A DNA stretch of 64,000 nucleotides from JACCTU01 sp963769665 (GCA_963769665.1 CAVYMQ010000003.1:434001-498000); one strand, 5' to 3'. Counted from the stretch's first letter, positions 45,295 to 53,920 are shown. Numbers and translations are program-made. The notes: generated by a model not told the origin, from the sequence alone.

Positions 45295-46758
45295 ATGGCC
45301 ACCGCAGTCGCCCCGTCCAAGGGCGTGACGGCGGACCCCTACGCAGAACTGGCGGAGTTCTTCGACCGGTTCGCGAGCGAGGAGTCCCGCTGGAAGCGCC
45401 GGAACAGCACGTACCACCGCCTGATCGCCCAGGTGATGCGCTTCCACGTCCCGGAAGGCGCACGGGTGCTCGAGATCGGCTCGGGGTCGGGTGACCTGCT
45501 CGCCGCGCTGAAGCCGAGCGTCGGCGTGGGCGTCGACGTCTCGCAGGGCATGGTCGACCGCGCCCGGGCGGAGCACCCGCAGCTCCGGTTCGAGCGCGTT
45601 CCCGGCGAGGAGCTGGAGCTCGGCGAGACGTTCGACTACATCGTCCTCTCCGACCTGATGCCGTACGTGGACGACCTGCTCGAGCTCTTCCACCGCGTCG
45701 CCGAGCACTCGCACGAGCGCACCCGAGTGATCGTCAACTCGTACAGCCGCGTCTGGCGACCGGTGTTCGGGCTCGCCGAGCTCCTGCGGCTGAAGCCGCG
45801 CAAGCCGCTGCGCAACTGGGTCGCGCCGCACGACGTCATGAACCTGCTCGAGCTCGCGGGGTTCGAGCCGGTCCTGACGCGCACGAGGATCCTCTTCCCG
45901 AAGCAGATCCCGTTCGTGACGACGTTCCTGAACGGCTTCGTCGGCAGCCTGCCGCTGATCAACATGCTGGCGGTCACGAACTGGATCGTCGCGCGCCCGC
46001 TGCCGCGCGACCTCGGCCCGAAGACCGTGTCGATCGTCTGCGCGTGCCGGAACGAGCAGGGCCACATCGCCGAGCTGATCGACCGCGTGCCGGACTTCGG
46101 CGTGCCGACCGAGCTGATCTTCGTCGAGGGCAACTCGACGGACGACACGCGCGGCGAGATCCTGCGCCAGATCGAGGCGCACCCCGAGCGCGACATCAGC
46201 TTCGTGCCGCAGACCGGCAAGGGAAAGGGCGACGCGGTTCGCACCGGCTTCGCCGCGGCGAAGCACGACGTGCTGATGATCCTGGACGGAGACCTGAGCG
46301 TCCTGCCCGAGGACCTGCCGAAGTTCCACCGCGGCCTCGTCGACGGCCGCGCCGAGCTCGTCAACGGCTCGCGGCTCGTCTACGACATGGAGCCCGGCGC
46401 GATGCGCTTCCTGAACATGATCGGCAACCGCATCTTCGCGCGGCTGCTCAAGGGGATCATGGGCCAGCAGGTCAAGGACACGCTCTGCGGGACGAAGGTG
46501 CTGCTGAAGGAGGACTACAACCGGATCGCTGCAGGTCGCTCCTACTTCGGCGAGTTCGACCCGTTCGGCGACTTCGACCTGCTGTTCGGCGCCGCGAGGC
46601 TCGGCATGAAGATCGTCGACCTGCCGGTGCGCTACCACCCGCGCACGTACGGCGAGACGAACATCAGCCGCTGGCGCCACGGGGTGCTGCTGCTCCAGAT
46701 GACGGTCTTCGCGTTCTGGAAGTTCAGGGTCGCGCCGCTGACACGCCGCGGAGTCTGA
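45295..46758 (+). CDS. Bifunctional SAM methyltransferase / GT2 glycosyltransferase fusion
   Basis: Intact, 487 residues in one frame. Residues about 15-200 are a class I methyltransferase: ARVLEIGSGSGDLLAALKPS (57-76), VGVDVSQGMVDRARAEHP, FDYIVLSDLMPYVDDLLELF, then RNWVAPHDVMNLLELAGFEP. Residues about 243-480 are a dolichyl-phosphate-mannose-synthase-like GT2: VSIVCACRNEQGHIAELIDR, ELIFVEGNSTDDTRGEILRQ, GKGKGDAVRTGFAAAKHDVL, MILDGDLSVLPEDLPKF (DGD at 331-333), MIGNRIFARLLKGIMGQQVK, DTLCGTKVLLKEDY, RYHPRTYGETNISRWRHGVL. No C-terminal membrane helices beyond one weak segment. The linker 200-242 includes FLNGFVGSLPLINMLAVTNW, perhaps membrane-associated. It likely makes or modifies a lipid-linked sugar for the family C membrane protein just downstream. 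Confidence 0.86.
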   Translation: MATAVAPSKGVTADPYAELAEFFDRFASEESRWKRRNSTYHRLIAQVMRFHVPEGARVLEIGSGSGDLLAALKPSVGVGVDVSQGMVDRARAEHPQLRFERVPGEELELGETFDYIVLSDLMPYVDDLLELFHRVAEHSHERTRVIVNSYSRVWRPVFGLAELLRLKPRKPLRNWVAPHDVMNLLELAGFEPVLTRTRILFPKQIPFVTTFLNGFVGSLPLINMLAVTNWIVARPLPRDLGPKTVSIVCACRNEQGHIAELIDRVPDFGVPTELIFVEGNSTDDTRGEILRQIEAHPERDISFVPQTGKGKGDAVRTGFAAAKHDVLMILDGDLSVLPEDLPKFHRGLVDGRAELVNGSRLVYDMEPGAMRFLNMIGNRIFARLLKGIMGQQVKDTLCGTKVLLKEDYNRIAAGRSYFGEFDPFGDFDLLFGAARLGMKIVDLPVRYHPRTYGETNISRWRHGVLLLQMTVFAFWKFRVAPLTRRGV

Positions 46759-46766
46759 GCCGCACG

Positions 46767-48467
46767 GTGGACAGGCTGTGGTCCCAGCGGTGGGCCGCGC
46801 TCGCCGCGGCTGCGGTCGTGGCCGTCGCCACGCTGATCCTGGTCGCGCAGCCGCTTCGCTCGCCGTGGTGGACGTACGCCGACGCCGACGCGAGCTACAC
46901 GGCCTCGGCGCTCAACCTCATGCTCGGTGAGGACGTGACGTTCGTCGACCACCCCGGCCTCCCGCTCACCGAGGCACTCGCGATCACGTTCGGCGTCGAG
47001 GCGCTGCTCGAGGAGGGCTCGCTGTCCAAGTCGGCGCGGCTCGCGTTCGTCGACCGCTCGCTGCTCGACCTCGACGGCACCCGCTGGGAGTTCCGCGGCT
47101 TCTCCGCGCTCGTGTACCTGCTCGGCGCGCTCCTGTCGTTTCTCTTCGCGGCGCGGCTCTTCGGTCACTGGACGTGGGGCCTCGCAGCCGGGCTGCTCTG
47201 GGCGGCCGCACCCGGCTTGACCGCGATGTCGATCCAGCTGCGCCCCGACGTCCCGCTTGCCGTTCTGACGCTTGTCTTCGGGTTCACGGTCGCGCGCGCG
47301 GTGGAGCGGCGTTCGCCGGAGTGGTACGCCGCGGCAGCGGCGACCGTCGGCTTCGCAACGATGGTCAAGCTGCACGCGTTGGCACTGCTGCCCGCGCTCG
47401 TCGTGGCCGCGCTCTGGAAGCCGGCGGACGCGAGCGACGCGTCGGCGCGCTTCAGCCGGTGGCTGCGGCGGCGTCGGATGCTCGTCGGCTCGCTCGCGGG
47501 CGTGTGGCTGCTCGTCGCGGTGCTGCTGAACGTCGGCCGTCTGCCCTGGCACGTGACAGGTGTGCAGCTCGCGGTGCTCGCCGCGCTTGCAGCGGTTGTC
47601 GCCGTCGCCGTGGTCATCGCCGAAGTCCTGCACCGCCGCTTCTACGGGCTGCTCGTCGTCGCGTTCGCCGCAGGGCTCCTGTTCCCGGTGACGCTCGACA
47701 TCCCCGACGGGCTGCGGGCGCTGCACTACGTCGCGCGCACGATCACCGGGCGGGGCGTGCAGGAGGACGTCGACTCGTTCGCGGCGCCGCTCTCGAGCCT
47801 CGGCTCGATCGTCGGCCACGAGCCGGTGATCGCGTTCCTGCTCGCCGGGCTCGCCGGCGTGTTCGGGATCGTCCGCCGAGACCCGCGGCCGGTGGTCTGG
47901 AGCGTCGGGGCGCTGTCGATGGGAGCGATGGCGTTTGCACGGCCGCCGAACGCGCACTACTTCGCGCCGACGTTCGTGCTCGCAGTGCTCGCGCTGCTCT
48001 GGCTGCTGCAGCGCACGCCGCGCACGCGCGCGTCGATCCTCGTCTGGCCGATCGTGCTCCTGCTGGTCTGGCCGGCCTGGGACAACCGCAACGGACCGAG
48101 CGACGAGCAACAGCGGCTCGCGGCCTCGGTCGGTGACGCCGAGCGGTACATCGAAGCGAATGTGCGGCCGGGCGAGGTCGCGATCGTGCCTTCGTACTCG
48201 CCGTTCGAGGACTCGCGATACTTCGAGCTCGTGCAGATCTACGTCGAGCACACGCCGGACTATCCGTACCGCTCGCTCCCGGCCACGACCGCTGCGCGTT
48301 CCTTCGCGCAGGCGCATCGGATCCGGCCGCGCTTCTACGTCGGGCCCGACGTCACGGGCGAGTCCCGCGTTCCGATCGGCGAGCTCGGCACGTACACGGT
48401 CGTCCCGACACCCGTGCGAGGTCTCGCCGAGATCGTGCGAGGGCCGGGGGTGACCGACTCGTGGTGA
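46767..48467 (+). CDS. Polytopic membrane protein, GT-C-like, paralogue family C copy 2
   Basis: Intact, 566 residues, start GTG 46767-46769, eight bases after the fusion-gene stop. WAALAAAAVVAVATLILVAQ, then PLRSPWWTYADADASYTASA and VTFVDHPGLPLTEALAITFG, the same loop-1 pattern as in 39780-41498. Further counterparts: LTAMSIQLRPDVPLAVLTLV, TMVKLHALALLPALVVAALW, RPPNAHYFAPTFVLAVLALL, and at the C-terminus YFELVQIYVEHTPDYPYRSL, RPRFYVGPDVTG. About 10-12 helices. Directly after a GT2 that should make a polyprenyl-linked sugar, it is a reasonable candidate for the extracytoplasmic transferase using it; not proven. Confidence 0.72.
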   Translation: MDRLWSQRWAALAAAAVVAVATLILVAQPLRSPWWTYADADASYTASALNLMLGEDVTFVDHPGLPLTEALAITFGVEALLEEGSLSKSARLAFVDRSLLDLDGTRWEFRGFSALVYLLGALLSFLFAARLFGHWTWGLAAGLLWAAAPGLTAMSIQLRPDVPLAVLTLVFGFTVARAVERRSPEWYAAAAATVGFATMVKLHALALLPALVVAALWKPADASDASARFSRWLRRRRMLVGSLAGVWLLVAVLLNVGRLPWHVTGVQLAVLAALAAVVAVAVVIAEVLHRRFYGLLVVAFAAGLLFPVTLDIPDGLRALHYVARTITGRGVQEDVDSFAAPLSSLGSIVGHEPVIAFLLAGLAGVFGIVRRDPRPVVWSVGALSMGAMAFARPPNAHYFAPTFVLAVLALLWLLQRTPRTRASILVWPIVLLLVWPAWDNRNGPSDEQQRLAASVGDAERYIEANVRPGEVAIVPSYSPFEDSRYFELVQIYVEHTPDYPYRSLPATTAARSFAQAHRIRPRFYVGPDVTGESRVPIGELGTYTVVPTPVRGLAEIVRGPGVTDSW

Positions 48468-49192
48468 ACACCGACCGGTACGAGGCCGAGCGACTGCAGG
48501 GCAGGCTGATCGCGTCCGGCAAGGAGGACGTCTGGGGCTGGTCGGGCCGGGCAGGCGGGATCCGCGCGGCGCGCCGCGCCGAGTTCCTCGTCTCGGCTGC
48601 GAAGCTCGCGCCGGGCGTGCGGTGCCTCGAGCTCGGCTGCGGAACCGGCGAGTTCACGGAGCGTCTGGTGGAGTCGGGTTGCGAGCTCGTCGCCGTCGAC
48701 CTCAGCGAGGAGACTGCGGCGCTAGCCCGCGCGCGCGTCGGGGAGCGCGCGCGTGTCCTCGTCGGGAACATCGAGACGGGCGAGGGGCTCGAAGGGCTTG
48801 AGCTCGACGCGATCGTCGGCGTCAGCGTGCTGCACCACGTCGACCTGGACGCGGCGTTCGCGCACACGTTCTCGCTGCTGCAGCCGGGCGGCCGCTTCGC
48901 GTTCAGCGAGCCGAACATGGCGAACCCCCAGGTCTGGGCGGAGCGAAACCTCGAGCCGGTTCGCCGTCTGCGCCACGTGACGCCGCACGAGACGGCGTTC
49001 AAGGTGGAAGAGCTCCGCGGCCGCTTCGAGGACGCTGGCTTCGTCGTCGACGTCTGCGAGCCGTTCGAGTTCCTGCACCCGAGCACACCGTCGTGGCTCG
49101 TCCCCGCCGCGCTCTCCCTCGAGCGCGGCCTCGAGGCAACCCCGTTGCGCGGCATCGCCGGATCGCTCCGGCTCGCCGGCTACCGCCCCTAG
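48464..49192 (+). CDS. Class I SAM-dependent methyltransferase
   Basis: Intact, 242 residues. The GTG at 48464 is chosen because it overlaps the upstream stop as GTGA; a GTG one codon earlier is possible. N-terminus NTDRYEAERLQGRLIASGKE, then VRCLELGCGTGEFTERLVES (motif I), LVAVDLSEETAALARARVGE, VGVSVLHHVDLDAAFAHTFS, LLQPGGRFAFSEPNMANPQV and the tail HPSTPSWLVPAALSLERGLE. Methyltransf_11/23 type; the SEPNMxNPQ motif is common in exopolysaccharide methyltransferases. Its stop overlaps the convergent GT2 by four bases. Confidence 0.86.
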   Translation: MNTDRYEAERLQGRLIASGKEDVWGWSGRAGGIRAARRAEFLVSAAKLAPGVRCLELGCGTGEFTERLVESGCELVAVDLSEETAALARARVGERARVLVGNIETGEGLEGLELDAIVGVSVLHHVDLDAAFAHTFSLLQPGGRFAFSEPNMANPQVWAERNLEPVRRLRHVTPHETAFKVEELRGRFEDAGFVVDVCEPFEFLHPSTPSWLVPAALSLERGLEATPLRGIAGSLRLAGYRP

Positions 49193-50334
49193 GGCGAGCG
49201 GCGCCGCATGATCGCGTGCTCGCTCAACCCGAGGATGCTGAGGAAGAACGACGAGAAGATGCCCTGCACGCCGAGCGCCGCGAGCGTCAAGCCGAGCAGG
49301 CCGAGCGCGGTGTCCGGAACGTCGTTGAAGTTGGAGATCGCGGCGATGGTCACGCCGACGACGAGCGTCACGGCGCCGAGCGCCAGCCCGTGTTCGAGGC
49401 GGAACCGACGCCAGATCGACTCGAGCATCGGCTCGGCCTCGCCCAGGTAGAGCGCAGCGTAGGTCCGTGCGAACAGGCCGAGCTGGATCACGCTCGCGCT
49501 CACGACGACGACAAAGCTCGCGACGATCGCGACGGGGACCGTCCACGACGGGTCGCCGAGGTCCTGGTCGTAAGCCAGCGGCACCAGCACGCAGAGCCCG
49601 GCGAGGATGCCCAACGCTCCCGGCACGACGAACAAAAACGTCGCGCTGTGCACGAGCATGAAGCGAACGTGCCGCCACGCGTCGCGGAAGCTGTTCAGCT
49701 TCGACTCGCCGATGCGCGGGCGGTAGACGATAGGCACCTCCTCGATCTTCAGGCCGCGCTTCGACGCCTTGATCACCATCTCCGAGGCGAACTCCATGCC
49801 GGTGCTCGAGAGGCCGAGCCGCGGGACGGCGTCGCGTCGGATCGCGCGCAGCCCACAGTGCGCGTCGGAGACGCCGGAGCGAAAGAGCACGTTCAGCATC
49901 CCGGTCAGGATCGGGTTGCCGATCCAGCGGTGCGACCACGGCATCGCGCCCTTCATGATCGTCCCCTTCATCCGGGAACCCATCACCAGGTCGGCGCCGC
50001 CGCGCAGGCGGTCGAGGAACGCGTCGAGCATGCCGAGGTCGTACGTGTCGTCCGCGTCGGAGAGGACGAGGTAGCGGCCCCGTGCCGCCTCGAGACCCGC
50101 GAGGTACGCGCTGCCGTAGCCGCGGCGGGGCTCCGTGACGACGCGCGCGCCCGCAGCGCTCGCGAGGGCGGCGGAGTCGTCCTCCGACGCGTTGTCGACG
50201 ACCACGACCTCACCGTCGACCCCGAGCTCGTCGAGCTTCGCGAACGCCTTCTGCACGACCGTCGTGATCGACGCCGCCTCGTTGAGGCACGGGATCACGA
50301 ACGAGACCTCGGGCGCGTCTGCGGTCGTGCTCAC
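49189..50334 (-). CDS. GT2 glycosyltransferase with C-terminal membrane domain (polyprenyl-phosphate sugar synthase-like)
   Basis: Intact, 381 residues. GT-A part: EVSFVIPCLNEAASITTVVQ, GEVVVVDNASEDDSAALASA, GARVVTEPRRGYGSAYLAGL, RYLVLSDADDTYDLGMLDAF (the DADDTYD motif of GtrB/DPM-type enzymes), GADLVMGSRMKGTIMKGAMP, NVLFRSGVSDAHCGLRAIRR, VPIVYRPRIGESKLNSFRDA. Four C-terminal helices follow, for example ATFLFVVPGALGILAGLCVL and GLALGAVTLVVGVTIAAISN, then ALGLLGLTLAALGVQGIFSS. It should form an undecaprenyl-phosphate sugar. The GTG overlaps the ligase stop (GTGA), yet also lies 8 nt after a TATCCT box, so both coupled and independent expression are possible. Confidence 0.88.
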   Translation of the reverse strand: MSTTADAPEVSFVIPCLNEAASITTVVQKAFAKLDELGVDGEVVVVDNASEDDSAALASAAGARVVTEPRRGYGSAYLAGLEAARGRYLVLSDADDTYDLGMLDAFLDRLRGGADLVMGSRMKGTIMKGAMPWSHRWIGNPILTGMLNVLFRSGVSDAHCGLRAIRRDAVPRLGLSSTGMEFASEMVIKASKRGLKIEEVPIVYRPRIGESKLNSFRDAWRHVRFMLVHSATFLFVVPGALGILAGLCVLVPLAYDQDLGDPSWTVPVAIVASFVVVVSASVIQLGLFARTYAALYLGEAEPMLESIWRRFRLEHGLALGAVTLVVGVTIAAISNFNDVPDTALGLLGLTLAALGVQGIFSSFFLSILGLSEHAIMRRRSP

Positions 50335-51593
50335 GACCGGCGAGGATAGCCCGCGCCGCTCGTCACGACGGGCAGCGCGAGCGCGAAGATCGCCAGAACG
50401 TAGAAGTAGTAGAACTGCATCGTCAGGTAGAAGAGGTTCGCCGCCATCGTGCCGGCGAGCGCCGCGGTGAGACCCCACGCGAGGTGCGGCTCGAACGGGC
50501 GCGCGTCGCGTAGGCGGCGGAAGAGCCAGACGAGGAACGCTCCGAACAACAGCGTGCCGACGAGCCCGGTCTCGACGAGCAGCGCGACGTAGAACGAGTG
50601 CGGGCCCCAGTTGTCCTTGCCGGTCGCGAACTCGTAGTAGACGCTGAAGTTGTTCAGGCCGAGCCCGAAGAGCGGGTGCGCCGAGAGCACGTCCGGGATG
50701 AAGCCGTAGACGTCGAAGTGCGCGGACGTCGAAGCGTCGCCGGTCGCGATCCGCGAGCGGATCACCTCGACGAAGAAGTCGGCGCGGCGCGACACGACCC
50801 ACACGACGAAGGCCGCAACGACAGCGAGCGGGATCGCGATCACGCGCGAGAGCAGCTCGGTCCTGTAGTGCAGGAGCAGCACGAGGAACCCGACGCCGAG
50901 CCCGACCAGACCGCTGCGTGACAGGGTCGCGAGCTCGACGACGAGCAGGAATCCGAGCAGCGCAGCGAGCCACGGCGAGCGATTGCGGAGGTAGACCGGC
51001 GTCAGCGCGAGCAGCGGGACGAGCAGCATGATCCCGAGGTGGTTCGGGTCGCCGGTGAGGGCGTTCGGCCGGTAGACGCTCTGCTCGCCGCCGACCGAGC
51101 CGTAGACGTTGATCTGGCTCGCCCCGCGCGTCAGCGGGCTCAGCAACAGCGTGTCGAGGTTGAACCCGGCGCGCGCCAGGACGAGCTGCACGATCCCGTA
51201 GCAAGCGTTGGCCGCGATCCCGGCGACGAAGACGCCGAACGCGGTGAACGCGAAGCGCCGCCCGTGCCGGATCAGGTACGCGGCCCCCGCGGCCAGGAAG
51301 CCGAAGTGGAGCCCGAACTTGAACATGCCCTTGCCGAACTGCGTGATCCCCTGCGTCGTGTCAAGGTTGAAGAACCCGACGAGGTAGACCGCGAGGAAGG
51401 CGAGACCGAACGTGAGCGCGACGATCGCGGTGTGCGCGAGCTTCCAGTCGCCCGCAGCGACGCGGTCGATCACGAACGACGCGAGGAAGAGCGTGGTGAG
51501 CACGTCGGCGAGCGTCAGCGTCCCGCCGACCGACCAGTGCACCTTCTCGAAGGTCACCGAGAAGACGGTCGCGAGGAAGAGGAAGCGAGTCAC
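50331..51593 (-). CDS. O-antigen ligase/polymerase family protein (Wzy/WaaL-like)
   Basis: Intact, 420 residues, 10-12 helices; GTG start overlapping the upstream GT4 stop. N-terminus VTRFLFLATVFSVTFEKVHW, LTLADVLTTLFLASFVIDRV. The Wzy_C-type signature is present: PNALTGDPNHLGIMLLVPLL, the large periplasmic loop with IRSRIATGDASTSAHFDVYG and VLSAHPLFGLGLNNFSVYYE, then WGPHSFYVALLVETGLVGTL (conserved H and E of the PHSxYxxLLVExG motif). It either polymerises repeat units or ligates the glycan to its acceptor; the two cannot be told apart. It is the only such protein in the window. Confidence 0.87.
   Translation of the reverse strand: MTRFLFLATVFSVTFEKVHWSVGGTLTLADVLTTLFLASFVIDRVAAGDWKLAHTAIVALTFGLAFLAVYLVGFFNLDTTQGITQFGKGMFKFGLHFGFLAAGAAYLIRHGRRFAFTAFGVFVAGIAANACYGIVQLVLARAGFNLDTLLLSPLTRGASQINVYGSVGGEQSVYRPNALTGDPNHLGIMLLVPLLALTPVYLRNRSPWLAALLGFLLVVELATLSRSGLVGLGVGFLVLLLHYRTELLSRVIAIPLAVVAAFVVWVVSRRADFFVEVIRSRIATGDASTSAHFDVYGFIPDVLSAHPLFGLGLNNFSVYYEFATGKDNWGPHSFYVALLVETGLVGTLLFGAFLVWLFRRLRDARPFEPHLAWGLTAALAGTMAANLFYLTMQFYYFYVLAIFALALPVVTSGAGYPRRS
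50343..50348 (-). promoter_or_regulatory. Internal -10 box TATCCT, start at 50334
   Basis: TATCCT on the minus strand lies 8 nt before the GT2 GTG and inside the last codons of the ligase gene, matching the spacing of the other leaderless starts. Confidence 0.4.
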
Positions 51594-52843
51594 GACGAGA
51601 TGTCCCTGAGCACGCGCGCGAGCTCCTCGGCGCGCGTCCGGCGGTCCAACTTGGTGCGAAGCTCGGGCGAGAGCGGTGTGCCGGCCAGCGAGCCCGCCTG
51701 CCAGCGCGCGTGCAGGTCGCGAAGGGCCGCCTCGATCGCGTCGATGTCGTCCGGCGCCACGATCACGCCGGCCTCCGCGTCGCGCACGAACGCGGCGGTC
51801 GCGCCGTCGGGCGGCACGGCGGCGATGATCGGCCGCTCGGCGGCGAGGTACTCGAAGACTTTCGCGGCGATCACCCCCGAGCCGCGGCCCGGCACCTCCG
51901 GCATCAGCAGCAGGTTCACCTCGGAGTCGCGCTGGAGCTCGAGCGACCGGCGACGCGGCACGTACGGGAGCAGCTCGAGCCGCTCCCCGAGGCCGAGCCC
52001 TTCGGCCCACTCGCGGTCGGCCTCGCGAAAGTCGCCGACGAAGCGCGCGACCGAGTCGGGCAGATCGGCGCGCGCGAACGCGGTCAGGAACGGGCGAGGA
52101 TCGCGCTTGCCGAACATCGCGCCGGCGTGCGTGACACGGAATCGGCCGTTCGGCTGGTACTCGAGGCCTGCGAAGTCGTCGAAGTCAGCTCCGTTCGAGA
52201 TCACGTTGACCTCGCCCCGCGCACCGAGCGAGCGGAGCTCTTCGGCGATGAAGTCCGAGACGGCGATCGACTCGTCGGCGTAGCGAGCGACCAGTCGCCC
52301 GACCGTCTCCTGCGTCCGCTCCTTCGCGCGCGCAGCGAGCCGCTCGACGGGACGGTCCGCGTTTCGCACCATCGAGTCCCGTACGTCGGCGACCCACTTG
52401 ACGCCGGTCAGACGCTTGACCGCCGCGCCGATCAGGTGTACCGAGTTCGGCGGCGAGGTCGTGACGACCACGTCGATCCCCTCGGCGCGCACGACGCGGA
52501 CGGCGGCGGGGATCGCCGTCGCGTTCCACGTCACGTTCTCGTCGGGGACGAGCACGCGGCGGTACGTGAGGAGCGCCATCTTCGCGGCGCGCTCGAGCGC
52601 ACCCGCGCCGTGCAGCTCCTCCGCGGGCCTTCGCCCCTTCGGTCCGACGTAGCGCGCGCGGTGCACCCACGCCTGCGTCGGCGAGGCCAGCTCGTCGTCG
52701 CGGTGGATCCACTTCGGGTCGTCGGGTGCGAGCACGTGCGTTTCGATCCCGAGCGCCGGCAGGTGCGTCGCGAACTTCAACGGCCGCTGCACCCCTGCGC
52801 CGCCCGCGGGCGGCCAGTACATCGTGACGAGGAGGACCTTCAC
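51590..52843 (-). CDS. GT4 family glycosyltransferase (WbuB-like)
   Basis: Intact, 417 residues, ATGA overlap with the upstream ATP-grasp gene. MKVLLVTMYWPPAGGAGVQR, PLKFATHLPALGIETHVLAP, WIHRDDELASPTQAWVHRA, VVVTTSPPNSVHLIGAAVKR, GVKWVADVRDSMVRNADRPV, AVSDFIAEELRSLGARGEVN, VISNGADFDDFAGLEYQPNG, then PLLPEVPGRGSGVIAAKVFE-like region EVPGRGSGVIAAKVFEYLAA and ERPIIAAVPPDGATAAFVRD. The PPAGGAGVQRPLKFA and FEYLAAxRPI motifs are typical for this GT4 subgroup. Donor and acceptor unknown. Confidence 0.87.
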   Translation of the reverse strand: MKVLLVTMYWPPAGGAGVQRPLKFATHLPALGIETHVLAPDDPKWIHRDDELASPTQAWVHRARYVGPKGRRPAEELHGAGALERAAKMALLTYRRVLVPDENVTWNATAIPAAVRVVRAEGIDVVVTTSPPNSVHLIGAAVKRLTGVKWVADVRDSMVRNADRPVERLAARAKERTQETVGRLVARYADESIAVSDFIAEELRSLGARGEVNVISNGADFDDFAGLEYQPNGRFRVTHAGAMFGKRDPRPFLTAFARADLPDSVARFVGDFREADREWAEGLGLGERLELLPYVPRRRSLELQRDSEVNLLLMPEVPGRGSGVIAAKVFEYLAAERPIIAAVPPDGATAAFVRDAEAGVIVAPDDIDAIEAALRDLHARWQAGSLAGTPLSPELRTKLDRRTRAEELARVLRDISS

Positions 52844-53907
52844 CTGGGGCCGCGGAGCGCGCGCACCGCGTGCACGACCGCGGGCTTGGGGTCACGCCAC
52901 GACCACGTCGCCTCGACGAACGGCGGACGAGGCACGACGGGGCGCTCGCCGGGCATCAGGAGGATCGCCCACTTGCGGCGACCGCCGTTCATCCGCACCG
53001 CTTCGACGGGCTCGCCGGTCAGGTCGCGGTAGGCGATCAGCGGTAGGTCGACGCCGCTCGCGCGCGCGAGCGAGTGCCACTGCCAGAGCCGCGGGTTCAC
53101 CTCCATCAGCTTGAACTTCCCGTCGCGCGGGTCGCGCTTGAACTCGACCTGCGACAACCCGTTGCAGCCGAGCGCGCGCAGCAGGTGCAGCCCCGCGTCG
53201 ACCACCTCGTCGACCCAGACCGCCTCAGCCAGACGCGCGGTGCCGATCCCAGGCGGCGTCTGGATCAGCTTGCGGCCGCAGAAGAGCCCGAGCGGCTCGA
53301 GCGACTCGCTCAGGTACGCGCCGAGCGTGTAGAGCTCGTCGTCCCCGCCGGGGATCAGGTCCTGCACCATCGGCTCCCACGGCTCGATCTGCCCGTACGC
53401 CTCCTCGACCTCCGACGCGCTGTGGCAGATCACGGCCTGCTTGCCGTACTGCTGGCGGAAGCCCACCGGCTCCGACGGCTTCAGGAGGACGGGGTACCCG
53501 ATCTCCTCTGCTGCGGCGACGGCCTCCGCCGCACTCTCGGGGTAGCGGGTGTCCGGCGTGTGGAGCGCCGCGTCGAGCTGCACGCGCTTCTTCTGCAGGC
53601 GCTCGAGGTCGCGCGGGAACGGGCAGAGGAGCTCGAGCGAGTCGCGATGGCGGGCGATCGCCCGCAGGCCCTCGTCGTGGGTCGCGAACACCACTCCGGG
53701 GCCGAGAGCCCTCAGGGCCTCCACGAACCCCTCCTCGTCGGCCAGCGGGCTCGGGGCGACCACCTTCGTCGCATAGCGCGAGCGGAACCCGAGCGCGCTC
53801 GGCTTGTGGTCGACCGCGAAGACGCGGACGCTGGCCCGTCGAAGCGACCTGATCGCGGAGAGGCCGTTGACGAAGCCCACGTCGACGACGATCGCCGGTG
53901 GTCGCAC
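52840..53907 (-). CDS. ATP-grasp domain protein (carboxylate-amine ligase family)
   Basis: Intact, about 355 residues. Start GTG 53905-53907, 7 nt after a TAAGCT box. Pre-ATP-grasp domain: IVVDVGFVNGLSAIRSLRRA, RVFAVDHKPSALGFRSRYAT. ATP-binding part: YPVLLKPSEPVGFRQQYGKQ, EPMVQDLIPGGDDELYTLGA, GRKLIQTPPGIGTARLAEAV, and the metal-binding end GLSQVEFKRDPRDGKFKLME, VNPRLWQWHSLARASGVDLP. This is the D-aspartate-ligase/carboxylate-amine-ligase group, which forms amide bonds through an acylphosphate. In a glycan operon it may ligate an amino acid or sugar acid to an amino group on the saccharide; that is inference. It heads the operon with the GT4, ligase and GT2 downstream. Confidence 0.83.
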   Translation of the reverse strand: MRPPAIVVDVGFVNGLSAIRSLRRASVRVFAVDHKPSALGFRSRYATKVVAPSPLADEEGFVEALRALGPGVVFATHDEGLRAIARHRDSLELLCPFPRDLERLQKKRVQLDAALHTPDTRYPESAAEAVAAAEEIGYPVLLKPSEPVGFRQQYGKQAVICHSASEVEEAYGQIEPWEPMVQDLIPGGDDELYTLGAYLSESLEPLGLFCGRKLIQTPPGIGTARLAEAVWVDEVVDAGLHLLRALGCNGLSQVEFKRDPRDGKFKLMEVNPRLWQWHSLARASGVDLPLIAYRDLTGEPVEAVRMNGGRRKWAILLMPGERPVVPRPPFVEATWSWRDPKPAVVHAVRALRGPR

Positions 53908-53914
53908 GTTCAAG

Positions 53915-53920
53915 AGCTTA
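53915..53920 (-). promoter_or_regulatory. -10 box TAAGCT, leaderless start at 53907
   Basis: TAAGCT on the minus strand lies 7 nt before the ATP-grasp GTG. The divergent GT4 has ATACCT at 53934-53939, 5 nt before its likely GTG at 53945, a weaker match. Confidence 0.52.

Noticed and set aside
46044..46766. An open frame continuing upstream of the family C membrane protein for about 240 codons
   Set aside because: The frame is antiphase to the strong GT2 motifs of the fusion protein; the membrane protein begins at GTG 46767 next to its first helix.
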